Part shown: positions 12,569 to 23,284 of the stretch, one piece after another
Numbering within the stretch: position 1 is the first letter of the stretch
Layout of the letters: each line of letters begins with the position of its first letter
NCBI GenBank assembly: GCA_009809945.1
Contig: WTPW01000964.1
Location: forward strand, 88,210 to 152,209
DNA length: 64,000 nt
Source: Gigaspora margarita
Taxonomy: Eukaryota; Glomeromycota; Glomeromycetes; Diversisporales; Gigasporaceae
Reading direction: 5' to 3'
Position numbers and translations under genes: made by a program
Notes under the pieces: generated by a model
Seen by the model: only the letters and a program-made list of their open reading frames with translations
Databases searched by the model: none
Told to the model about the DNA's origin: nothing

Positions 12569-13453
12569 ATAGTCTGGTGCAAAAAGATTGATATATGATT
12601 ATTAAAATTTAAATTTTCAATATTTAAATTTTTTTAGTTTTAACAATTTAATTAAATTTTTATACCAAATAAATAGGTTCTAAGATATCTTTTAATCTAT
12701 TTTTTATTATATTTTTTTAGATATTTTATTGCATAATAAAGTTTTTTTAAAATTCAAGGTTATTTTTTAAAAAAAAGATTTTTTAAAAAATCTTAAAATT
12801 ATTATTATTTTACTACAAATATACAACTTTATAAACTTGTACTATGTGAGTGCATTGCTATGCATATACTAAAATATATATTTAAAATTTGAGCTTAATA
12901 GAATCAGTAGTTATTAAAATATAAATTTTTAAAATTTAATTTAAATTATTATATTTTATAAAAGCTATACAAAATTATATAATGAATTTTTAAAATTTAA
13001 ATTTAAATTACTATATTTTATAAAAACGATACAAAATTATATAGTAAATATTGTTAAACTTTTATAAAATATAGTAAATTGGCTATTAAATTTTAAAAAT
13101 CATATTTTAATAACTACTGATCCAAATAAGCACAAATTTAACTATATGTTTAGTATATGTATGGAATGTACTTGCTTAGTACTAGCTTATAAAGTTTTAT
13201 ATTGGTGGTAAAAATGATAAAAATCCAAGGTTTTCTTTAAAAAATTGGTTTTTTTAAAAAAAAAATTGAATTTAAAAAAAATTTTATACAATAAATTGTA
13301 TATAAAAATATAATAAAAAATATATTAAAAGGTAGTATATAACCTACTTTATTTGTTATAAAAAATTGTAATTAAATTGTTGAAATTAAAAACTTTTATA
13401 TATAGAAAATTTAAATTTTTAGTTATTGTATATCAATCTTTTTAACTAAACTA
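12569..13453. mobile_element. ~880-bp TIR element, AT-rich
   Basis: The left arm from 12580 (caaaaagattgatatat) and the right arm (atatcaatctttttaac) are reverse complements over some 100 bp. A second internal inverted pair runs from ~12840 to ~13190. No coding potential. A short related fragment (taaaaagattgatacc) occurs near 20800. Confidence 0.55.
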
Positions 13454-13469
13454 TATTTTTTTTTACTAT

Positions 13470-13742
13470 ATAGAAAATTCTGTATTATAAAAAAGTTTAC
13501 TAATTAGTTATAAATTTTTGCTCTAAGAAAGCTTGTTCAGTAGCAAAATTATATTTTTTCAACAAAATTATATTTTTGATAAAAATTTAACAATTTTACT
13601 TATTTTTATTTCAAAAATTAAAATAATTTAATAAATATATGCTAGAATAATGTATTTTTAGTGCTAAACAAGTTTATTTGGTGCTCTAAGTTATTATTCA
13701 TTAGTAAAATTTTATATAATGCAGAATTTTCTATATTTTTAT
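13470..13742. repeat. Foldback unit, family 2, copy 1
   Basis: Arms: gaaaattctgtattat on the left and ataatgcagaattttc on the right, with gctctaag near both arms. The same unit recurs in the 17195-18345 cluster. Confidence 0.6.
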
Positions 13743-14679
13743 TAGGGAATATAAAGTTGTCATACCTGTAATATGTCAACCCTCTTTTTTGATTGGTTAA
13801 AATTTTATAGTAATAAATATTTGTTGGTGGTAGTAATCAATCACCAGTTTGATCTGGAATAGATCCAAATCTTGTTCTTGTAACTTGTTATAGCCTTTTT
13901 ATCTCAATTTAGATCTTTTTTTATTGCTTTTATTTTTTTTTGTTTTTTTCTTTTTTTAATATTATATTTTTTTAGTTGTTATTTTGAATCTTTATTGGAG
14001 TTGTCACTAGAGTCTTGTTGGAGCTACTACTAAAGCTTTCATTAGTGTTATTGTTGAAGCAGTAGTTGGGGCCTTATGAAGTGTGTTTAGATTATCAGAT
14101 TTCTTGTTATTTTAGTAATTTAGTAGTTTCTTTCATTTTCTTCTACCAAGTTCTTTGTTATTTTTCTGTGGGTCTTTTATAAGTTTAATAGGTTTTTCAT
14201 TGGTTTTATAGATTCTTCTAGCAAGTTAGTTGTCATTTTTTGGTGAGATTTCTAGTAAATTCATCATTTTTTAGTGAGTTTGTTTTCATTTTTCTGTGGA
14301 CTTTTTTAGTAAGTTTTTCAATCTTGGTTAGTTGTTTTTAGTAAATTCTTCTATAAATTTATAGTGTTTTTTATTGATTTTTCAGTAAATTCATAGATTT
14401 TTTATCTTTTTTAGTAAATTTATCATTTTTTTGGTGGGTTTTTTTTGGCAAGTTTGCAGTACTATAAACTTTTCATTGAGTTTTTCTATAGCTTTTTCAT
14501 TTTTTTTGGTTCTTTGGTAAATTTGTTGCTTTTTTGTAGGTTTTTTAATAAGTTTGTTAGTTTTAGTATTGGTTTATTATTTTTTGTTGAATTTCTAGCA
14601 AGTTTTTGATAAGTTTTTCAAGTAAATTGTGGATTTTTCTAGTAGGTTGTTCGTGTGTTCTTTTCGTAAATTCATTATT
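13743..14679. other. T-rich stretch leading into the minisatellite
   Basis: Degenerate phrases such as ttttttagtaagtttttcat recur, suggesting a more decayed part of the array to the right. No gene recognised. Confidence 0.4.
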
Positions 14680-15300
14680 TTTAGTGGTTCTTCTAAGGAG
14701 TCTTTATAGGTTTTTAGTAGTTCTTCTACAGATTCTTTGTGGAATTTTAGTAGTTCTTTTAAGGAGTCTTTAGTTCTTCTACAGATTTTTTGTGGTTTTT
14801 CAGTGGCTTTTTTAAGAATTTTTTGTTATTTTTTAGTGGTTTTTTCAAGGATTCATTATGTTTTTTGGTGGTTCTTCTATGGATTCTTCATAATTTTTCA
14901 GTAGTTCTTTTATAAATTTTTTGTAGTTTTTTGGTAGTTCTTCCAAGGATTCTTTATAGTTTTTTGGTATTCTTCTAAGGATTTTTTATAGTTTTCAGTG
15001 GTTCTTTCAAGGATTCTCCATAGTTTTTTGGTAGTTCTTTCAAGAATTCTTTATTATTTTTTAGTAGTTCTTTCAAGGATTCTTTATCATTTTTTGGTGG
15101 TTCTTTCAAGGTTTCTTCATGGTGTTTCAGTAGTTCTTTTGAGAATTCTTCATAGTTGTTCTTCTACAGATTCTTTGTAGTTTTTTGGTAGTTATTTCAC
15201 AAATTCTTTATTATTTTTTAGTGGTTCTTTTAAGCATTCTCTATCATTTTTTGGTGGTTCTTCCAAGAATACTTTGTTATTTTTTAGTGGTCTTTTAATG
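14680..15300. repeat. 33-bp minisatellite; would encode 11-residue Lys/Glu repeats on the minus strand
   Basis: About 19 degenerate copies of a 33-bp unit (aaggattctttatag, then ttttttggtagttcttt). A period of 33 keeps frame. On the minus strand a unit reads like LKELPKNYKES; on the plus strand it reads like VVLSRILHSFL. No start, splice pattern or flanking domain marks a gene, so I call it a tandem repeat, possibly derived from a coding repeat. Confidence 0.65.
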
Positions 15301-17194
15301 ATTCTTTGTCATTTTTAGAAGTTTTTTTATTCGAAGTTTTTTTTTGCAAATTTTTTATTTTATGAATTATATTTCTGCCTTTTGTGTCTGTAGACTTTAT
15401 TATACAACTGCATTATACATATTATATTCTACTATAACAGAAAGCTTACTCAACTTACATCCAAGTGCAACCCATTTAGCAAATTTTTATCCTAATTTGG
15501 ATTCTCAACTTACTGAGAATATGATCCCTCCTATCACTAGCAGGCACATGCTCACCATATCAAGATTGCCTTCTTTTTAAATTTTTCTCTTCTAATTTCT
15601 CTAGTAGAAATAGCCTATAAAAGAAAAAACCACAACAAAAAGAAAAGAAAAATAAAGAGAAGGATAAAGTAAGGGAATATCAACTACTACCTAAATAAAA
15701 AACCAAATTCAAAACAAATATAAAATGAAAAGAAAAAAGAAAAAAGCAAAAAGAAAAATCATGATAGCACTATTAATACTTGTGCTAGACTATAAAAATT
15801 ATATAGTATTATGTAAAAAAACACTTTATCAAAATGCTATATATACATTATAAGAAAAAGAGAAAAGAAAAAGAAATCCATGCACAATAAAATAATGTTC
15901 TAGTAAGAAATTCCTCATGTGTTCCCTCCAGATCTCTGACATGTCATTCTTACTTTATCTTGTACATAGCATCAGATCTCACTTATAACATCGATTACAA
16001 TTCGGTAGGTGCATTCCCAATTAGAAAGGAGTAAACACTGCTAATCTTTTGGAGGGGTAAACCAAAATGCCACTTTTGTTAAATTTTGAAAAAACTGAAT
16101 GGGCTAAGGAGAAGAGTACCAAAATAAAATGAATTTGTAGGTATTATGCTATATAGAATAACATATCTAGCTAGGCCTCTACTTCTATTTTCATATCCAT
16201 AGAACTTGACAAAACTCTAGAGTTTCTCTACTACATCTTTGTTCAATAGTACTGCAGCCCGCCAAGGTTCTCACTTAAAAGTCTGCATGTCTTTTTTATC
16301 TCTATTTCATGTGCAGAACATTCAGTGAATGGACTTTGTACTCAAAAGCAGCTTGGTAAAGGTTTGTTTTGTATTGATATATTAACTATATAGTTTTTTA
16401 TAGGTCAGTTTTCTTGAAAAATTTGGTACGAGAGATTGTTAGAAAGAGTTGTGTTTATGAATTATATTTCAAAATTTTTTTAAATAATAAAAAATAGATG
16501 AATTTGGTACACAACAAATTTGTAATTTTTTTTTGTTTTGTGAAGTTTTTTTTAGAACTCCAGACATCTAGTATAGAGATCATACTTAATTTTTTTAGCA
16601 AAACCCTCTAAAATTTAAGAAGCAAAAAACAGTTTTTGGCAATTATCTTGGTATACAGTGGTTCAATTTGAATAACTTTTTTTAAAAATGAAACCCTTAG
16701 TAAGATGCATCTAACAAATAAAGTTTGATCACTAGATCAAAAGTTATTTAAAAAAATGTATTTGTCATTTTTAGCAAATTGGGCCAAAATTGGCCAAAAT
16801 CTAGTTATAACCTATATGAGAAATATCTGGTGACCTTTTTTTTACTTTTTTGTTATATAAATTTTTTTTCTTTTTTATTAAATAATAATAAATAAGTGAA
16901 TTTGGTTATGCAACAATTCTGTAAATTTGTTTTTGTTGTAAAGTTTTTTTTTTAATTTTTTTTGTTATATTGATTTTTATTTTTTTATTTTTTTTAAATA
17001 ATAAAATAATTGTATTTTAATTATAAAACTTAATATAAATTTTTTTTAATAAAACAAAAGCTAACCTAAACTAATTTGTGAAGAGCAAATTCGTAGTTAT
17101 GTAAAAATTTTTAACCAACAAAAAAGAGGACTAAAAGAGGTGTGACATGTCATGAGTGCAACAAACTTATAATTTCTTTTTATTATTAAAAATA
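15301..17194. other. Intergenic, low complexity
   Basis: Open frames here lack domain content. 16440-16560 and 16855-16960 are degenerate direct copies (gaatttggt, then acaac, then a gtaattt/gtaaattt and T-rich tail). No gene supported. Confidence 0.4.
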
Positions 17195-18345
17195 TAGATA
17201 ATTCTGTATTATGCAAACATTTACTAATAAATTATAAATTTGGGATCTAAATAAACTTGTTAACAATAAAAAATAGATTATTCTGGTATACGATCTTTTA
17301 ATTTTCTTAATTTTTTAAATAAAGATGAGCAAAATTACATTTTGATGAAATTGTGCTAATTTTACTTATATTAATTTGAAAAATCAAGAAAATTAAAGGA
17401 ATATATGGGCTAGAAGCAATAGAAAAAGGGGAAATTGACAAAACAAAAGATTTTTAGAAAGCAATTTTTTATACTATAAGTTTTATAATAGATCATAAGA
17501 AAATACAAATTTAAAGAGCTATACTGCAAAATTTTATTAATACAACTGCTTTTGTGTTTTAAGTAAAAAATGATCCTGATATTATTCTAAATTGATTTGT
17601 GCAAAAAAGAAATTTTTGAAAATTTGTCAATTTCACCTTTTTCTACTGAACTTAGCCCATATACCAAAATAATATATTTTTTGTTGCTAAATAAGTTTAC
17701 TTAGAACCGAAGTTTATAGTATATTAGTAAATATTTGCATAATTTAGAATTTTCTATATTTTTATTAATAAAAATATAGAAAATTCTGCATTATACAAAG
17801 TTTAACTAATTAATTATAACTTTAAGCTCTAAGTAAACTTGTTCAGTACCAAAAAATATATTGTTTTGGCATATATTCTTTGATTTTCTTTAAAGATATG
17901 CAAACTTAAATTTTGATAAAAATTGACTAATTTTATTATATTTATTTTACAAATAAAAAAATAAATAATTATATACTAAAAAGGTATATTTTTGAGCTTT
18001 GAGCATATTTAGATAGAGCCCAAAGTTATAATTAATTAGTAAAATTTTGCATAATGCAAAATTTTCTATATTTTTATTAATAAAAATATAAAAATTTTAT
18101 ATTATGAAAATTTTATTAATGAATTGTAGCTTTTAGCACTAATTAAACTTGTTTAGCACTCAAAAATACATTAATTTGATATATATTTGTATTTTATACA
18201 AGTTTAATTAAAGCTCAAAGGTTTAATCTATTAGTTATATATATTATATTATATATCAGATATATGTAATATAAGTCTAATTAATTAGTAAAATTTTGTA
18301 TAATGCAGAATTTTCTATATTTTTATTAATAAAAATATAAAAATT
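17195..18345. repeat. Cluster of foldback units, family 2
   Basis: At least three adjacent or overlapping palindromic units (about 17195-17765, 17768-18075, 18078-18345). Each is bounded by forms of atagaaaattctgcattat and its complement, with internal gctctaagtaaacttgtt. Neighbouring units meet at ttttattaataaaaatat, itself palindromic. Confidence 0.6.
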
Positions 18346-19817
18346 TTATATTATAAAAATTTTATTAATGAATTGTAGCTTTTAGCACTAATTAAACTTG
18401 TTTAGCACTCATAAAATACATTAATTTAATATATATTTGTATTTTATATAAGTTTAATTAAAGCTTAAAAGTATGATCTTTAGTTATATACATTATATTA
18501 TGTATAAGATATATAATTATATATATTATATATGTGTGATATAAGATATTTCTGTTTCTCTCCCCTAAAAATATTATATAATATCTATAAGCACCCTAAT
18601 AAAAAATATAAAGTAACATTTTTTAAGTTTTTTTTTATAGACTTTTTTGTTTTTTTTGTTTTGTTTTTTTTTATTATAGAGAATATGTGGGTTTTTTTTG
18701 TTTTTTTTTATTATAGAGAATATGTAGGTTTTTTTGTTTTTTTTTAGAGAATGTTGTATTTTAAAAAAAGATAAAGAAATCTAAAATTCTTATCTAATAT
18801 TTGAAATATAGCTTATATATACTAATATAAAAGTGCTGACAAAAAAATTGCTATGATACCCAAATATAAGCTCATATATATTATTCAAGGACCTAGAGAT
18901 CCATAAGAACCTGCTCTACAACTTTTTTTAAAGCCAAAAATCAAAAATTTTACATAAAGGTTATTATCTGATTTGATAATATATTGTTTATATATTTGTT
19001 TATCACTAATTCCAAATATAGATATTGTCTAAAGTAGAAGCAAATCATGTAATCAACCACCAATTAAATCATAGAAGATTTGTTGATCCTAGATTAGCCC
19101 AATAAAGCAAAACAATAAATAGAAAAATGGCAGTCTAAACTTACCTTAGTGCATTAATAAAAAAATGTCAAGAATGCAATTTTGCTAAAATAAATGCTTT
19201 TAATCCAATTCTAACCCTAATCTAAAGTGGGCATAACTCTAAAGAAGCAAATTATTAAGTAATATAAATTGCTTCTACTTAAGACATTCACCAAATATAG
19301 TAATTATATAGCTATAGTACCGATCTTATCCAGATTGATAATTAAATATAATAGTTAGTTAAATCTTACTATAAATTTTTAAAAAATATTAAAATTGGAA
19401 TAATATATTTTTACAAAATATTAGATATAATAAATAATTATATACAACAAAACTTTTATAATACTTCTTAATTTTTATAAAACAATTTTAAATTAAAATA
19501 AATATTTGCTATACAATTTGTTAATAAAGTTTTGTTTAAATTATAGAGAATAAATAAAAACCAAGTTCAATTGGCTTTTTATTTGTAAATAATTATAGCA
19601 ATATAATATAATATTTGGTTTGAGAATAATATTATTATAGTAATTGTCTTAAGTATAAAGAAATAAATAAATATAGTTAAAATAAAAACTACAAAAATAT
19701 ACATAATTACTACCTGTATATATAATATAATTTTATTTTAATATTATAGTATCTATTATCTATTTAAAGTTACTATAAATTTAAAATAATAATTTTATTA
19801 GAATTTTTGATTTTTTC
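18346..19817. other. AT-rich intergenic DNA
   Basis: 18345-18480 still resembles the preceding palindromic repeat (gcttttagcactaattaa). 18600-18760 is a T-run stretch repeating tattatagagaatatgt. Nothing else recognised. Confidence 0.4.
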
Positions 19818-19887
19818 GCATAGGCGATACATCGCACCCTATAAGATCTGTTGTAACATGAAATCAAAACAATAAATAAATTCATTA

Positions 19888-19945
19888 GTTTAGGGTTAGG
19901 GTAAGGGTTAGTTTAGGGTAAGGGTTAGGTTAGGATCAGGGTAGT
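19888..19945 (+). repeat. Telomere-like (TTAGGG-type) degenerate repeats
   Basis: Repeated gggttag/gggtaagg/ggttagg phrases over ~55 bp (tttagggttagggtaagg and variants). Interstitial, inside a TIR-bounded segment. Confidence 0.6.
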
Positions 19946-20088
19946 GTGTTTTAGTGAAGATATTCTAATCCAAAATTTCGTAAGGAATTTTTTTTGTTAG
20001 AGCATAAGAGGTGGTTTCATAGGCAAAATTTAGCGTTATGGTCAATTTTTTAAAAAAATCGTAATCGCTTTGATCTCACATTACACCT

Positions 20089-20564
20089 AGAGATAGGTTC
20101 GGTCAGTTACGGTCAGTTTTGGTCAGTTATTATCGACTATAGGCATATAACCGGCTAAGTGCGCTCGGTCATACCGGCTAATAGCCGACTATAGTCGATC
20201 AATTATTTTACTATGCAAAGGTTCTTTGATCCTTTAACCAAAGTTGTAGAGCTGATCTTTCTGATTCTAATAGTGATTAGATCATCAAAGTTGGTTCGTT
20301 GGTTCTTGAGATAATTGAAATTAAAGCAAGAAAATAAGGATCGACAAATTTACGGTTATACAAAGAATCATATTTTGTGTACAGTCGATCACGTATAGTA
20401 TTTATGGGATCTTCCGCTTATCAGGCTGATCCGTGTCAATCTGTTTTGAAATCTGGCATCAGCTATAATTTAGTCGGTCAGCTAAGCCGCTCTGACCGAC
20501 TAGAATCAGTTACGGCTAATAGCCAGTCACAAACGGCTATAACTGTAACTGTACCCATCCCTAG
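20089..20564. mobile_element. Nested 476-bp element with 8-bp target-site duplication
   Basis: Flanked by ttacacct at 20081-20088 and 20565-20572. Intact (empty) forms of this site, ttacacctgatc, are seen near 6165 and 39665. Ends agagataggttcggtcag / ctgtacccatccctag are weakly inverted. The interior carries ggctaatagccgacta-like palindromes reminiscent of the 7186-7428 MITE. Confidence 0.7.
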
Positions 20565-20628
20565 TTACACCTGATCCTGAATTCTTATTGGTTGATCAGG
20601 GGTAGCGATACATCGCCATGGCGATAAA

Positions 20629-21489
20629 TATAATAATTCTTTTATTAAATTTGTTAGTTTTATTTAGACAATAAAACTAGATATTGATTTATTATTAAAC
20701 AATATGTTTATTATTACTAATAGGAAATATATAATATATAAATATTAATTATAGCTTAATAATATTCTAATTATTTTTAATTTTATATTATAAACTAGTA
20801 TAAAAAGATTGATACCTTAAATAAAAGTCTAATATAATAATTTTTTTTAATAATAAAATTTAAAGTTTTTAATTAAAAGTATTTTTGGAAGGTAGTAAAA
20901 GTTTTAATAATTAGTTTATATAAAAAATAAAAAATTTATTAGTAGTAACATACTTTTTTTATATAAAAAATAAAAATTTATTAGTAGTAACATACTTTTT
21001 ATTTACAGTCTAAGTGCAAGCCTTGGAATCACTATTTAACATGTATTTAAAGAATTAGAAAAATGCATTTATAAGAGTAAAGTATATATTAGACCAGAAG
21101 TTGTGTACATTTAAAGAGGATATGTACATATAGAAGGTGTACTTAAAGAGGTCTGTCTATAATGCAATATAGTTTTTAGCTATAAATAGTAATCAATATG
21201 AAATTATAAAACTTTAATAAAATGTGTTTATAATTAAAAGAGAATCTAACAATTCATATTATTTTTTTAGTTTAATTAATTGATTGCTAAAGGTGCTAAA
21301 TACATATTAGTTTATGTTAGCATTCTGCTTGCTTAATTCCTATTTAGCTAGTAAATACTAGCAGAATTATACTTGCTACCCAAATTGGTACAAACCCCAA
21401 ACCTCAAAAAAACAATTGCTATTAAAAAAAAAATGGAGGTAAAATCACTGGTCACACATGATCTGCATATAAGTATTAATTTTTTTTTT
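20629..21489. other. AT-rich intergenic DNA
   Basis: A short tandem duplication lies near 20920-21005 (ttattagtagtaacatac twice). No gene recognised. Confidence 0.4.
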
Positions 21490-22100
21490 GCTTATTGCAT
21501 TTTTTCTCTTTTCTAACTAGTTTTATTATATGATATTGTTTTCTTTTTCCATGTTACTTTTTTTTTCTTTGGTTATGGCATTAACCAGTATTTTTTTTTA
21601 GTATTATATTGCATCATTAGGTTGTCGTTGCCTTATTTTTTGTTATTTATTGGTATTTTGTTTCATCATATACTGGTAACATCATTTATAAGTATGGTTT
21701 CTTTGTGCATTTTACTTTTACAGTACTAACTAGTATTGTTTTTTCGTTTAGCATTATGTGTCCTTAGATTGTCATCATTTCGTTTGCTGGTGCAATTATC
21801 TGATATTGATTTCATCATGTTCATGTACTGGTGTCGCACTTATAAGTATTCAGTTTTCTTTTTTTTTATGTTACTTGTTCTTCCTTTATAGTATTAACCA
21901 GTCATTTTTAGTGTTGCATGTCATGTCCTTAGGTTGTCATCTTTCACTGTTTGCTAGTATTTACTTGGTGTTGATTTCATCATATATTGTGACGTTGTTT
22001 GTCATGCATTCCTATTGTTTTGTTGATATTTTTGTGCTTGGTGTTTGTTTTCATTGGCCTTTTACTGTTGTTTCACTAGTAATGCCATTTTCTGGAGCTG
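21490..22100 (+). repeat. ~145-170 bp degenerate tandem repeat, three to four copies
   Basis: Landmarks recur in order: attaaccagt or actaactagt (21580, 21725, 21893), ttaggttgtc, ttgatttcatcat, cttataagtat. Two of the copies are open in one frame and give similar peptides (MSLDCHHFVCW / MSLGCHLSLF). Cys/Phe/Leu composition and T-runs make a real gene unlikely. Confidence 0.55.
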
Positions 22101-22463
22101 TCGTTGATTAGCATTTTATTGTTTTGTTAATGGTGACTTTTCTGATTTCCAGTGTTGTTTTTTTAGTAATTAGTAGTGGTTTTTTTTTATGTAGACAGGC
22201 TTGAGTATTGGGTTTCGTTGGTGTGTTTAGATAGTAAACATTTTTCTAGATGTTAGGGTTAGGTGTTTATTTATAATATTGTGGTCTAATGTGTGTATTA
22301 GTATTAAAGCGAAGCGAAGCTGACCGGCAGAGCATAGCTTTGTAGGGTGTTTTTTATAGTTTTGGGGTTTTGATGAAAGATGTCTTGTTAAAATTGGAAT
22401 TGGTTGGAATTGATATGTAACGATACTTTAGTTTAGTGTAAAGTTATAGGGTTTAAATAAATT

Positions 22464-22565
22464 AAATTCGTTATGCGATGTTTTAATAATTCCGTAATTA
22501 TGATGATCTAGTTAGATTCATTGCACGATGTTTTAATAATTCCGTAATTATAACGATCGAGTTAG
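22464..22565. repeat. Two 50-bp tandem copies
   Basis: cgatgttttaataattccg is repeated at 22477 and 22527, each followed by taattat(g/a)a(t/c)gatc. Just upstream is a less AT-rich segment (gcgaagcgaagctgaccgg at ~22307). Confidence 0.7.
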
Positions 22566-23284
22566 TATAAATGATATTGCCGTGTAACTGGTAATCCCCC
22601 CAGTGAAAATTAGAAATACTTTTTTATAAATATATTCTGTATAAATATAAGAATATATTTAATTTGTTTAAATAAAAATTATTAATAAAGTTTTTGAGAG
22701 ATTAATTTATCCTGAGTTTGAGATTTGGGATTTGGGTCTGACAAACTATAATCGTTTGGGATTTGGTCGGCAAGTATAAGCAGAATGTCAACATAAACTA
22801 GCAAATACTAGACAATAAATTAACTATATATTGATATTTTGAACTTTGATTAGTGCTTATTTTATATTACTATACTGTTCTCATATTAACATTAAATCAG
22901 TTTAGATCTCTAAACATTTATAAATTTACTTCAAAAAATCATAACAAGTCTCTACTCTTAAAAAAATTAGAGACTTATTTACACATGTTATAAATAATAA
23001 AGAATTTAAAATAAAAACAAGTAGTATATCCAAAATACATTATTCCTTATTCTAATTTATATCAATTCAATCATTAAAGTAAATAACATTTGAAGATTAT
23101 AAAAATATTATACACAACTAATTTTTATTTTAATTCTAACCAAAAGAACCTTATTATCCAAAACTTTAAGAATTAAAAATCAATGATCAATTAATAAATT
23201 TATACAAAAATAAACAAATAACTTTCTATATATAAAGAATAGAAAAATGTAAAAAACAGTATTATAAGAAAATAAGAATACAAT
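22566..23284. other. Intergenic, 3' side of the CWH43 homologue
   Basis: AT-rich; presumably includes the 3' UTR of the minus-strand gene to the right. No other feature recognised. Confidence 0.4.

Larger units (their letters stand above)
19818..20628. mobile_element. TIR element containing telomere-like repeats and a nested insertion
   Basis: The left end ggcgatacatcgcaccct and the right end gggtagcgatacatcgcc are approximately inverted. The interior has the ttacacctgatcctg core of a dispersed family, split by the 20089-20564 insertion. Without that insertion it would be about 330 bp, the size of the relative at 39391-39719. Confidence 0.5.

Noticed and set aside
15344-15580. 78-codon plus-strand frame beside the minisatellite
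   Set aside because: No recognisable motif and no splice or repeat relation to the array; composition is unremarkable but not supportive.
18532-18747. Phe-rich 71-codon frame
   Set aside because: Product of T-runs and a local tandem repeat.
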